A DNA stretch of 64,000 nucleotides from Bradyrhizobium viridifuturi. GTDB lineage: Bacteria; Pseudomonadota; Alphaproteobacteria; Rhizobiales; Xanthobacteraceae. Position numbers and translations under genes: made by a program. Each line of letters opens with the position of its first letter. Position 1 is the stretch's first letter. The notes under the pieces are model-generated. The model worked only from the letters and a program-made list of their open reading frames with translations, did not search any database and was not told the DNA's origin. Of the stretch, positions 56,057 through 64,000 are shown piece after piece. The stretch covers positions 1-64,000 of the forward strand of contig NZ_LGTB01000010.1 in assembly GCF_001238275.1 (NCBI RefSeq), in the 5' to 3' direction.

Positions 56057-56376
56057 GCCACTGCGCTATCCCTGCCAACGGATTGAAAATCTACGCTTCC
56101 TTCCTTAACCTCCTCCCGCCAATGGATTGCCGCAAGCGCGACGGACTCATGAAACGGGCGCTTTTGCCATTCCCAAGTCGAGTTCGAAAGCCAAGGCGAT
56201 TGCAGCGCGCCGCGATGTTGGCGATTGGTCCCGGAGCAATTCAGGCCGGCATGTCTTAGATCCATGGTCACTTGCTCGCATTAAAGCGGCGTTTATCTGC
56301 ACGATGACATGCCACGGGGATCGCCATATCCTGGAAGCGTTGTCGCGCTGCAACGCACGAGAACATTTGTGGCAAG
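56057..56376. other. nifQ-nifV spacer
   Basis: No gene or convincing -24/-12 element found in these 320 bp; nifV may be read from the nifH promoter or an unseen one. Confidence 0.4.
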
Positions 56377-57102
56377 TCAGATGGGCCAATCAGCGGTGAC
56401 CTGCTGGCGAGCCGCCTCCAGCAACTGGTCGCGCCGGCGCTCGGCCATCCGGCTCTCACCGCTTTCTTCGCCGAAACAAAGGTTGAAGTCGTTACATTGC
56501 GTGCACACCGGTGTTGTGCACATCGCGAGGCCTTCATCCTCGCAAAGCATGCGATAGAAGAAGCGCTTCCAACGCATATTGTTGACATTGCGCGCGGCGA
56601 GCGGCGCGTAGTGACGGCTGAGCAGCCGAGAGAGCTCGCCACGATTGCGCAATCCGAGATCTTCCCATAAATGGTCTGGTTCGATGGCCCGTCGAGCGAT
56701 CATGGCAGCCAGCCAGCGACCGAGATCTCCTTGCGTCGAGCGGTGCTTCAGGAGAAGATCGCGCACCATTGCGATTTCGTCGTTCTCGTTGCATTTGTAC
56801 CTCAGGAGGTCATCGCGAAGTTCGACCTCAAGTGAGGGAAAGTACTGCGCGAGCAAAGCCGCGAGTTCATCGCCCGATAGGCCAGTCTTCGCCGGAAGAG
56901 CGCCACCATCCATCGTGGCAGCCGCCAGAATAGATGCCAAAGCATGGCGGTCGAAATGACTGTCACTGGCAATGTCGGCATCCGCAGGAAGTACGCCGGT
57001 GAGGAGGCGGTAGGCTACAATTCCGTTGGAACTGCTCGCATCAGGCTCACAAGCAGCCATAGACGGAAGGAAGTGCACTTCGGACATGATTTTGTGGGTC
57101 AC
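56377..57102 (-). CDS. nifQ: NifQ, molybdenum donor for FeMo-co
   Basis: This protein has about 241 residues (GTG at 57102; ATG at 57087 as alternative). The C terminus has the diagnostic C-x4-C-x2-C-x5-C cluster motif in CTTPVCTQCNDFNLCFGEES. The region before it (WEDLGLRNRGELSRLLSRHY, then NMRWKRFFYRMLCEDEGL) is typical of the family. NifQ carries a Mo-Fe-S cluster and donates Mo to the NifEN/NifH scaffold. It follows nifH after 132 bp. Confidence 0.93.
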   Translation of the reverse strand: MTHKIMSEVHFLPSMAACEPDASSSNGIVAYRLLTGVLPADADIASDSHFDRHALASILAAATMDGGALPAKTGLSGDELAALLAQYFPSLEVELRDDLLRYKCNENDEIAMVRDLLLKHRSTQGDLGRWLAAMIARRAIEPDHLWEDLGLRNRGELSRLLSRHYAPLAARNVNNMRWKRFFYRMLCEDEGLAMCTTPVCTQCNDFNLCFGEESGESRMAERRRDQLLEAARQQVTADWPI

Positions 57103-57158
57103 TGTAGCGGCCAGGTTTGCCTCGCCGCGTCCTGGTCCGGCCGGGAGCGCTGATCAGA

Positions 57159-57197
57159 ATGCCGGCCTCCCCGGATGGGGGGTGAGGAGGCCGGCAT
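57159..57197 (-). terminator. 12-bp stem-loop in the nifH-nifQ spacer
   Basis: ATGCCGGCCTCC and its perfect inverted copy flank a 15-nt loop, 38 bp after the nifH stop. There is no T run. It may partly terminate or protect the nifH message, allowing much more nifH than nifQ expression. Confidence 0.6.
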
Positions 57198-57234
57198 CCG
57201 TCGCGCGCCTTCACAAGGCCGCGACTCACGGCCT

Positions 57235-58185
<951 letters not shown>

Positions 58186-58282
58186 TCAGAAACGGGGCAC
58201 ACGGGTTCAAGGGAAGGAGCACATCGCTCGTCTTACGCGTCGGCGTGCACTCAGCCCTCACTCAGTGTTGCTGCCCGATACT

Positions 58283-58410
58283 AGCAACCGCCGTGCCAAT
58301 GCTCGCAAGCGCTGCCCAAGTCTTTGATTACATTTGAAAAGCCACCTGCCCGCCAGTGCGCCTGGCTGTTTTGGAATCTATCTGTCAGCGCGGCTGTCAG
58401 AAAACGAACA
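58283..58410 (-). promoter_or_regulatory. nifH promoter: RpoN element and NifA site
   Basis: The minus strand has TGGCACGGCGGTTGCT at 58283-58298, a perfect -24/-12 element. TGT-N10-ACA (TGTCAGAAAACGAACA) lies at 58395-58410, about 100 bp upstream, the usual place for NifA. The leader to the nifH start is about 150 bases. Confidence 0.93.
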
Positions 58411-58680
58411 AGAGCGGCAACCGCTGACGCGAGGCCCATTGGCATCGGCTGTCCCATATCTTTAGCCATGGAATGGGACTTGCTACTCCTCTGGTGAACC
58501 GGCTCTCTGGGACTTGAGCGGTGCGACAATGTCGGTTGCGATCCAGACTGGCCGGACAGCGGATGCCAGCGGGGCTTAGCCAACTGGCATTGAAGATAAT
58601 CGGCAAGACCATCGAATGGGCGTCGAACGCAGCAGCGACATGGCTATTGTTCACCTCAGCGCTGCCAACATAGGTATGAC

Positions 58681-59094
58681 ATGGCGACAATCACTTTTTA
58701 TCAAAAGCCCGGCTGCGCGACCAATGTGCGTCAGATTCAAGCGTTCAACGCTGCCGGTCACGACATCATAGCCAAGGATATTTTGATGGAGCCGTGGACT
58801 TCAGAAGAACTGCGCCGCTTCTTCGGCAATACCCCGGTTGCCTCCTGGTTCAACCAAGCGGCCCCCCGTATCAAATCAGGCGAAGTCAATCCCGCCATAA
58901 TTGACGACCAGCGCGCACTGGCGTTGATGTTAGACGATCCGCTCCTGATACGCAGACCTCTGATCGACGTCGATGGATCACGATGCGCCGGATTCGATCA
59001 TGAGCTCGTGCTGTCGCTGCTTGGCCGCAAGACCCCAGATGATCTCGAGGGATGTGTGCATGACGCAAACGAGACGCGCTGTCCGCAAACGTGA
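58681..59094 (+). CDS. ArsC/NifO-like nitrogenase-associated protein
   Basis: This 137-residue protein of the thioredoxin-fold ArsC/Spx group starts MATITFYQKPGCATNVRQIQ. It continues with KDILMEPWTSEELRRFFGNT and RALALMLDDPLLIRRPLIDV, the pattern of so-called nitrogenase-associated (NifO-type) proteins. The CxxN in place of CxxC means it is unlikely to be a classic oxidoreductase. It is divergent from nifH across a 560-bp spacer; no -24/-12 element facing it was found. Role in fixation is not settled. Confidence 0.75.
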   Translation: MATITFYQKPGCATNVRQIQAFNAAGHDIIAKDILMEPWTSEELRRFFGNTPVASWFNQAAPRIKSGEVNPAIIDDQRALALMLDDPLLIRRPLIDVDGSRCAGFDHELVLSLLGRKTPDDLEGCVHDANETRCPQT

Positions 59095-59470
59095 GGCTAG
59101 GACAGACGGCTTTGATGCGAAGAACCATATTTTTCTGCTTCCGGCTTGGTTCGTGACCGCCAACTCGGACCCTCGCTGAGAAGGCCAACCCGGCTATTCC
59201 GTAATACGGATCTGCCGATATTGCGCCTCGGGTGAATGCTGCCTCTACCGGCCCTGCAATGTGCGGGGTTGCTGCATTGCCACTTTGATTTTGCATGGCC
59301 CAACGGGCATGGATTGGATCGGGGGCATCAAGCCAACAAACAATCTCCTGAAGAGATTAGAATCAGCACGGACTATGAATCGAATAGCTATCAAGCAAAG
59401 ACAACGACGCTTCGATAGCCGTGCTTCTTGTGCAACTCACCCGCATAATTCCGGTGAGCCCGCCACTATT

Positions 59471-59484
59471 TTGATCCGCATCAA
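59471..59484 (+). promoter_or_regulatory. FixK/FNR box upstream of ompW
   Basis: TTGATCCGCATCAA is a perfect TTGAT-N4-ATCAA palindrome, 74 bp before the OmpW start. It predicts activation under low oxygen by FixK. The rest of the 59095-59557 spacer shows nothing else. Confidence 0.8.
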
Positions 59485-59557
59485 ATCCTCCGCCGCTTGT
59501 CATGTGTGACAGAGATCTCGCGCGCCTTATCGCGCGACTTTTGGAATGGAGAATTCG

Positions 59558-60289
59558 ATGAGAACAAGAACAATTCTGACGACGACGTCGCTCCTCACGC
59601 TCGCGATCTCGCTGGCCAGCATCTCGACACAGGCTGCAGATCTCGGTCCGGCGCCGGTTTATTACATGGCACCCCCGATCGAACCGTTTAATCCATGGAT
59701 GATCCGCCTGCGAGTGCTCGGCGTTTTGCCCGATACCGCAGGCAGTTCAGTCCACGTCTCCGGGGTACCCTCGCTGTCTTCTCCCAACTCCGGTCTGTTG
59801 ATCAGCGATCAAGCCATACCGGAGCTCGACATCACCTATTTCTTTACAAAGAACATCGCGGCCGAACTCATTCTCGGCGTGACCCGCCATCACATCAGCG
59901 GCACTGGCACGCTTAATGGACTCGATATCGGCAAAGCGTGGCTATTGCCACCGACGTTGACCCTGCAATATCACTTCGACGATTTCGGTCCACTCAAGCC
60001 ATATATCGGCGCAGGCATCAACTACACCGCATTCTTCAATCAGTCGGCGGCCAATACGTCGCTCGCCGGCCTTACCGTGACGGATCTGCACATCAGCAAC
60101 CAGTTCGGCGCGGCGGTCCAATTTGGCTTCGATTACATGCTTGACCGTCATTGGGGCCTCAACTTCGACGTGAAGAAGCTGTGGCTGCGGCCAGACTATT
60201 CTGCGACCGTAAACAATGCAATTCCCGTCTCCGGGCGCGCCAATATCGACCCATGGCTCATCAGCGGCGGCATCGCTTACAAGTTCTAA
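59558..60289 (+). CDS. ompW: OmpW-family outer-membrane protein
   Basis: Start at 59558 follows GGAG by six bases. The 243-residue protein has a signal peptide (LLTLAISLASISTQAADLGP) and the OmpW eight-stranded barrel pattern: NPWMIRLRVLGVLPD, PELDITYFFTKNIAAELILG, LTLQYHFDDFGPLKPYIGAG and INYTAFF, ending in SGGIAYKF with terminal Phe. OmpW porins are thought to let small hydrophobic or amphipathic molecules across the outer membrane. A FixK box upstream suggests microaerobic expression. Confidence 0.88.
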   Translation: MRTRTILTTTSLLTLAISLASISTQAADLGPAPVYYMAPPIEPFNPWMIRLRVLGVLPDTAGSSVHVSGVPSLSSPNSGLLISDQAIPELDITYFFTKNIAAELILGVTRHHISGTGTLNGLDIGKAWLLPPTLTLQYHFDDFGPLKPYIGAGINYTAFFNQSAANTSLAGLTVTDLHISNQFGAAVQFGFDYMLDRHWGLNFDVKKLWLRPDYSATVNNAIPVSGRANIDPWLISGGIAYKF

Positions 60290-60850
60290 CGTCAGAGCAG
60301 GATCCAGAGAAGAAGACGAGGTTGATGACTCCGGACGCGGCGAGCCACCGAGCGCGTCCTTCAACCGCACCGCAGTTCATCCCGCGAGCGAGATGGCGTG
60401 TCAAAGACGCGTCGTCTCGCGAAGAACGTGAGCGCCATGCGCACCTTGCGCTTGCGGCGTGCTGCGTAGGGACAGTATTAAGTGACGCGAACAGATTGAT
60501 CGAACAGCCATCGAAAGAATAACGTTCTTGCTTTGTCAGGCGTTGCGACCATGCAAGTTGCCGATCGGGTCTGAAAATTCAAGGCGCCGCGCTGCGCCGT
60601 GAATGATAGTCTGACAAGGGAGTTGACGCTCAAGGTTCAGGGCCCGGGCACAAGCAGCTCTAATCTGGGCCCGTCTCACCGAACATCTCAAAGAGCGCCA
60701 TAACGACAAGCTCCCTGACGCGCTGTTCGCACGTCCTGACGCCTGAGGGCCCGCCGGTCAGCCTGATCCGACCGACGTACCGAGGGAACAGCTCATCGAG
60801 GGAGAAGCTGTCCATGCTTGATTGCCCGGCCAAGCGGCGCGAAGAGGCGT
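60290..60850. other. Intergenic, no recognisable gene
   Basis: Convergent spacer between ompW and the ferredoxin gene. No supported frame and no clear terminator hairpin. Confidence 0.45.
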
Positions 60851-61198
60851 TTAGCTGCGCTTTAGCACCATCACGAGGCGGTCGACGCGTTTACCCCGCT
60901 TGAGATGGGATTCCAGGATTTCGTCGACGTCTTCCGGCGTAGTCGCGCGGTACCAGATTCCGTCAGGATAGACGACCATCAAGGGACCGGAGTTACAATA
61001 GCCGAGGCAGCCAGCCATCGTGAAACCGATATCGTTAAGGCCTTGCGCTTCGATCGCCTTGCCCATTCGATCCCACAATGCTTGCGCGCCAGAGGCGCCG
61101 CAACTGCCGTGAGGATGGGTGGGCGGACGCTGCGTGTTGCAGGCAAAGACATGATGCCTATAAATTTGGGGGAGTTCGAATTCGGTTTCTGAGTCCAT
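60851..61198 (-). CDS. Thioredoxin-like [2Fe-2S] ferredoxin
   Basis: This is a 115-residue protein with AGGA seven bases before the ATG. Four Cys in the order of Shethna-type/NuoE-like ferredoxins are seen: HVFACNTQRP, PHGSCGASGAQ and TMAGCLGYCNSGP. These bind one [2Fe-2S] cluster in a thioredoxin fold. A NifA-type site and weak -24/-12 element upstream suggest co-expression with nitrogenase, as an electron carrier or a protector. Stands alone. Confidence 0.82.
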   Translation of the reverse strand: MDSETEFELPQIYRHHVFACNTQRPPTHPHGSCGASGAQALWDRMGKAIEAQGLNDIGFTMAGCLGYCNSGPLMVVYPDGIWYRATTPEDVDEILESHLKRGKRVDRLVMVLKRS

Positions 61199-62396
61199 GC
61201 GCTTATCCTGTGATCAATGCGAGCGATCCGAAAGAGACATGGCCTGGGCCCGCATCGCCCTCACAGGGTCTCTTGCTGTCGAACACCGCATCGATAGATT
61301 GATGCTACTGATTTCGATGCGTGCCTGCGGACGCAGGCGAAATAAGCGAACGCAACACTAATTGTAAACGTTGAAGATCACCCACAGATCACTCACGTCT
61401 GGCACAGCTTTCCTGATTCGTTTCAACGTCTTCTCCTACCATCGCAATCTCTTCGCTCCTACATTGCTCAGCCATCCGATTGCTGCAAAGCAAGTTCCAC
61501 ACCAAATGCAGAATCCTCGCATTTTTATGACTATCTCTTGTTCTGCCGAGGCGCTCCTCGTCGTTGATGCTGGAGTTCCGACAATGTCGTTTCTCATCTG
61601 TTTTGGACAGGACAATCGTTGGCTTCGCGTTTGACGCCCACCATTCTGCTTCAGCCGTTCGCACGCATGATGTGCGCTCCGCTGTTTGCAATCTATTGTT
61701 TACCTCAACAGGATAGCGCCTGGCGCAAACGCCCCGACAGTCAGAGTGAACGCAGACCCGCGTTCAAGGCTATAGGTTAAGCTGCCTGGAGTTGATCGGC
61801 CGTCACGAAACCGGCAACACAGCGGTCCTGAATCGCGCCCAGCCCTCCACGATAGCGTCAAGGCGCACTTGCCGCCTCAATGCCGAGCACCGAATGCGTG
61901 TTCATTCATGCATGCGTCCGTAAACCGGCGGCTCCCAAAGATCGCGGCGGCACTCGCTGAGAGGTCGCAGTGTGGCGTTTGGCATCGCAATTGCAGCCCA
62001 GAAAATAAGTCAGCCGTCGCTGACGGCCTAGCTTCTGACACAGGATCGTCATTGTTCCTCCCAAACGATCCTGTCAGTCTGGGTCTCCCCATTCTCGCAG
62101 CCCAGACGGTGTCCTCGGCGGACTTCCAGCCGCCGAGGACATTTCTTGAACATGTTCTATCGGCCGGCAGCAAGAAGCAGGTCCCGCCTGCGAGATCCAT
62201 TTGGCGAGTTGACGTAAGAGCACCTTTTGTTGGTACGGCAGAGCTCGCTGGCGCCCGGCAGCAAGGCGTTGGACTGCCTTTTGCTCTGACAAGCTAAGAG
62301 AGCATAATACCCATCTGCACCAACGCTTAGGAGCGACGATTTCGTCCTCCGATAAAATCCCTCAGCCAACTTGAACAGCAGCCAAATGATACGCCG
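61199..62396. other. Long spacer between ferredoxin and Rieske genes
   Basis: 1.2 kb without a recognisable gene on either strand apart from the NifA/RpoN elements at 61489-61614. It is unusually long for a nif region and may hold decayed sequence. Confidence 0.4.
61489..61614 (-). promoter_or_regulatory. NifA site and weak RpoN promoter of the ferredoxin gene
   Basis: TGT-N10-ACA (TGTTTTGGACAGGACA, plus strand) is perfect at 61599-61614. About 95 bp nearer the gene, the minus strand at 61489-61504 reads TGGTGTGGAACTTGCT, with TGG and TTGCT kept and correct spacing but a poor -24 box. The leader would be 290 bases. Confidence 0.5.
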
Positions 62397-62869
62397 TCAA
62401 TCCGGATGGATCGTGATATCCATTGTTTCTTCGCTGTCCTCGAAGCGCTCGGAAGCCCGATCTTCCTCCAGCAGCTCGACGCCGCATAGGCAAACGTCAC
62501 CTTCGATCACGGCGAGCGCTACCGGCTCAAGCGCTTGTCCATTGCAGGGACCCTCGATGCACACTCCGGTCTCGATCTCGAACCTTGCACCATGCCGGCC
62601 GCATCTGAGAAAGGTGTGGTCTGCCGAGAAAAACTCGCCGGAGCCGATGTTCAGGCAGACGCCGTCATGCGGACAACGGTTCACATAGCCAAAATAGTCG
62701 TCACCGAAGTGCGCACCACAATAATGGAAAACAACCGGCTTTCGCCGCTATCATCGATACGCGACAGGCTAAAGCCCCTGGCGCCATTCCGCTCGATGGC
62801 ATCGGCCGGACAGACGGTAAAAACCTCGATCTGATCGCCCATTGGGTTCCCAATCATCGCTTGGCTCAT
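62397..62869 (-). pseudogene. Rieske-type [2Fe-2S] protein, one-base frameshift
   Basis: The first frame starts at 62869 (MSQAMIGNPMGDQIEVFTVC) and runs to FSIIVVRTS. The expected continuation, GDDYFGYVNRCPHDGVCLN, is in the next frame and leads to LRCGRHGARFEIETGVC and GPCNGQALEPVALAVIEGDV. CPH and CGRH are the Rieske cluster ligands. Inserting one base at 62704-62705 (GG to GGG in the gene) restores a ~157-residue protein. Such small Rieske ferredoxins occur in nif clusters; partner unknown. Confidence 0.82.
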
Positions 62870-62915
62870 CCAGGCCTCGCAGTTTCCCGCTTGAAGGCTT
62901 CGACCGTAGTACGGC

Positions 62916-63086
62916 TCAATCGGAAGATGCCGCGGCCACGTGCGAGCGGTCGATATGCCGAGCTAGCGCGGACGTGAGAACTTCAAACCATTGGTTCGGC
63001 GTGAGCTTTGCCGGGCGCTCGCTGATCTGGATCACCTTTCCATTCGGAGCGAAGCGGAGGTGAATGATGACTTCTTGTATGCTCAT
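62916..63086 (-). CDS. Small conserved-looking nif-region protein
   Basis: This 56-residue protein reads MSIQEVIIHLRFAPNGKVIQ, then LTPNQWFEVLTSALARHIDR. The start overlaps the stop of the upstream ORF as ATGA. It looks like a single alpha/beta unit without cofactor motifs. The HLRFAPNGKV stretch recurs in weaker form in the ORF at 42225. It lies 46 bp before the Rieske gene, probably co-transcribed. I do not recognise the family. Confidence 0.6.
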   Translation of the reverse strand: MSIQEVIIHLRFAPNGKVIQISERPAKLTPNQWFEVLTSALARHIDRSHVAAASSD

Positions 63087-63394
63087 AGTAATCTCTGCTT
63101 GACTAACTCGAGACACCCGAGCCGAAGCCCAGGATGGCGTACTCGGGTTCGAGCATCTTGGCGCGTCGGCCTTAAACCACGGCGTGAGCACGACAGTTTG
63201 CGACGATCGGGCAGGCTTTCTGCGAGCGCGAGGCTGGAGCATTTCTCCCGCAGCTTCCCGAACAGTACATGATACAGCGGCATGCGACGTGTTTCGCATT
63301 TATGCGGATATCTATCCGCCCGCGGCGGCATCGCATGACATGCGCCCGATCGATTTCTCATCTCGCGGACGCCCAGAGCTATAATTGTGCTCAA
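63083..63394 (-). CDS. Coupled ORF upstream of the small nif-region gene, doubtful
   Basis: The TTG at 63394 has a very strong ribosome binding site (AAAGGAGG) and the 103-codon frame ends in an ATGA overlap with the next gene. The product (PLYHVLFGKLREKCSSLALA, Arg-rich after that) is not recognisable. Another frame ends in a more protein-like MLEPEYAILGFGSGVSS. A frameshift within the gene is possible. Kept because of the initiation signals. Confidence 0.4.
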   Translation of the reverse strand: MSTIIALGVREMRNRSGACHAMPPRADRYPHKCETRRMPLYHVLFGKLREKCSSLALAESLPDRRKLSCSRRGLRPTRQDARTRVRHPGLRLGCLELVKQRLL

Positions 63395-63429
63395 CCAATC
63401 CTCCTTTCATTTGGGGCACAAAGATCATC

Positions 63430-64000
63430 TCAGTAGATCGCCGCACCCGCGCCCACGTTGATCGAGGCATCTTTCATGGTCTCCACGATAAACGCGATCT
63501 GCTTGTTCGTGAGATGGGTGTGAAACGGCAGCGCTAGAGCGCGATCGGCGACCTTTTCGGTAACCAGGAAATCGCCACGGCGATAGCCGAGGTCAAAATA
63601 GTGGCGTTGCAGATGCAGCGGCTGGCTGTAGGCAGCGGACTGAATCTGCGCGGCGCGCAGATCATCGATGATGGCGTCCCGACCGGATCGCGAGAAGCGT
63701 GTCCCCAATTGAACGAGATAAAGCATCCAGTTCACATCCGTCACATCGGGGCCGACATAAGGCGGCTTGATGCCTTCAAATGACTGGATATGCGCGTTAT
63801 AGAGCTGCTCGATGAGCCGACGCCGCTCCAGGATTTCATTGAGACGCTTCAGCTGCGTCAGCCCCAAGGCAGCCGTGAGATCGCTGATGCCAGCCTGGTA
63901 AGGTGCTGTGCTCGCGACGACGACTGAGAATCGCTCGTCTAGGCGGTGGGCGCGATGGCGGCGCAACCCAAGCGCAATATCCATGTCATCCGTCACCACC
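63430..64000 (-). CDS. DegT/DnrJ/EryC1-family aminotransferase, C-terminal part
   Basis: Only the last ~190 residues are in the window; the gene continues beyond 64000. The sequence VTDDMDIALGLRRHRAHRLD, then YQAGISDLTAALGLTQLKRL and NEILERRRLIEQLYNAHIQ, is the C-terminal half of PLP-dependent sugar aminotransferases of the DegT/StrS group. The active-site Lys would lie just outside. The stop is 35 bp before the TTG of the next ORF, so it heads or belongs to the same operon as the Rieske gene. Its link to nitrogen fixation is unknown. Confidence 0.8.
   Translation of the reverse strand, partial: VVTDDMDIALGLRRHRAHRLDERFSVVVASTAPYQAGISDLTAALGLTQLKRLNEILERRRLIEQLYNAHIQSFEGIKPPYVGPDVTDVNWMLYLVQLGTRFSRSGRDAIIDDLRAAQIQSAAYSQPLHLQRHYFDLGYRRGDFLVTEKVADRALALPFHTHLTNKQIAFIVETMKDASINVGAGAAIY

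Noticed and set aside
61869..62297. 142-codon plus-strand frame
   Set aside because: No ribosome binding site, overlaps equally long frames on the other strand, and no recognisable motif.

Overview
The window reads as part of a symbiosis island of a nodulating Bradyrhizobium-type alphaproteobacterium (inference from gene content, not from a database match). It carries a flavonoid-type nod box, a complete rhizobial (rhc/nop) type III secretion locus with its regulator ttsI and tts boxes, and the nifH-nifQ-nifV-nifW-fixBCX block with RpoN/NifA-type promoters. The gene-poor spaces, insertion-sequence remnants and broken genes are typical of such islands.

Layout. 1-9 kb: decayed accessory DNA with an HTH gene cut by the window edge, an IS66 remnant interrupted by an IS110 fragment, a virK-like gene, an orphan tts box with a decayed reading frame, and a nod box. 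9.1-12.3 kb: a small gene, ttsI, the secretin rhcC2 and a CpaD-like lipoprotein. 12.5-21.7 kb (minus strand): nolB-rhcJ-nolU-nolV-rhcN-rhcZ-rhcQ-rhcR-rhcS, a 670-bp gap holding a tts box, then rhcT-rhcU. 21.8-25.8 kb (plus): rhcC1 (nolW), a tts box with a truncated ORF, and nopX with its own tts box. 26.6-32.0 kb (plus): tts box, nopC, nopA, an SctD-like gene, a possible SctX/SctY pair, rhcV and a TPR lipoprotein. 33.5-36.3 kb: a di-iron protein pseudogene and a tandem pair of P-loop ATPases. 36.5-41.2 kb (minus): two effector-type genes, an LRR/NEL (IpaH/NopM-type) E3 ligase preceded by a tts box and an SKWP-repeat (RipS/XopAD-type) protein. 44-50 kb (plus): three units with -24/-12 elements, namely a di-haem peroxidase, a ModC-like ATPase operon, and ahpC-ahpD. 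50.2-58.4 kb (minus): fixX, fixC, fixB, a 43-aa gene, nifW, nifV, nifQ, nifH. 58.7-64 kb: an ArsC/NifO-like gene, an OmpW porin under a perfect FixK/FNR box, a [2Fe-2S] ferredoxin with a NifA site, a Rieske protein, two small coupled genes and part of a DegT-family aminotransferase.

How it fits together. Flavonoid/NodD would act on the nod box, and TtsI on seven tts boxes that serve the secretion machine and effectors. NifA/RpoN would act on nifH, fixBCX and several redox-protection or molybdenum genes. FixK would act on ompW. The most striking features are a nifV in a strain of classical nodulator type, the two effector genes, and single-base frameshifts in five otherwise well conserved genes (rhcJ, nopM, fixB, ahpD twice, the Rieske gene). 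The frameshifts make either sequence error or ongoing decay a serious question.
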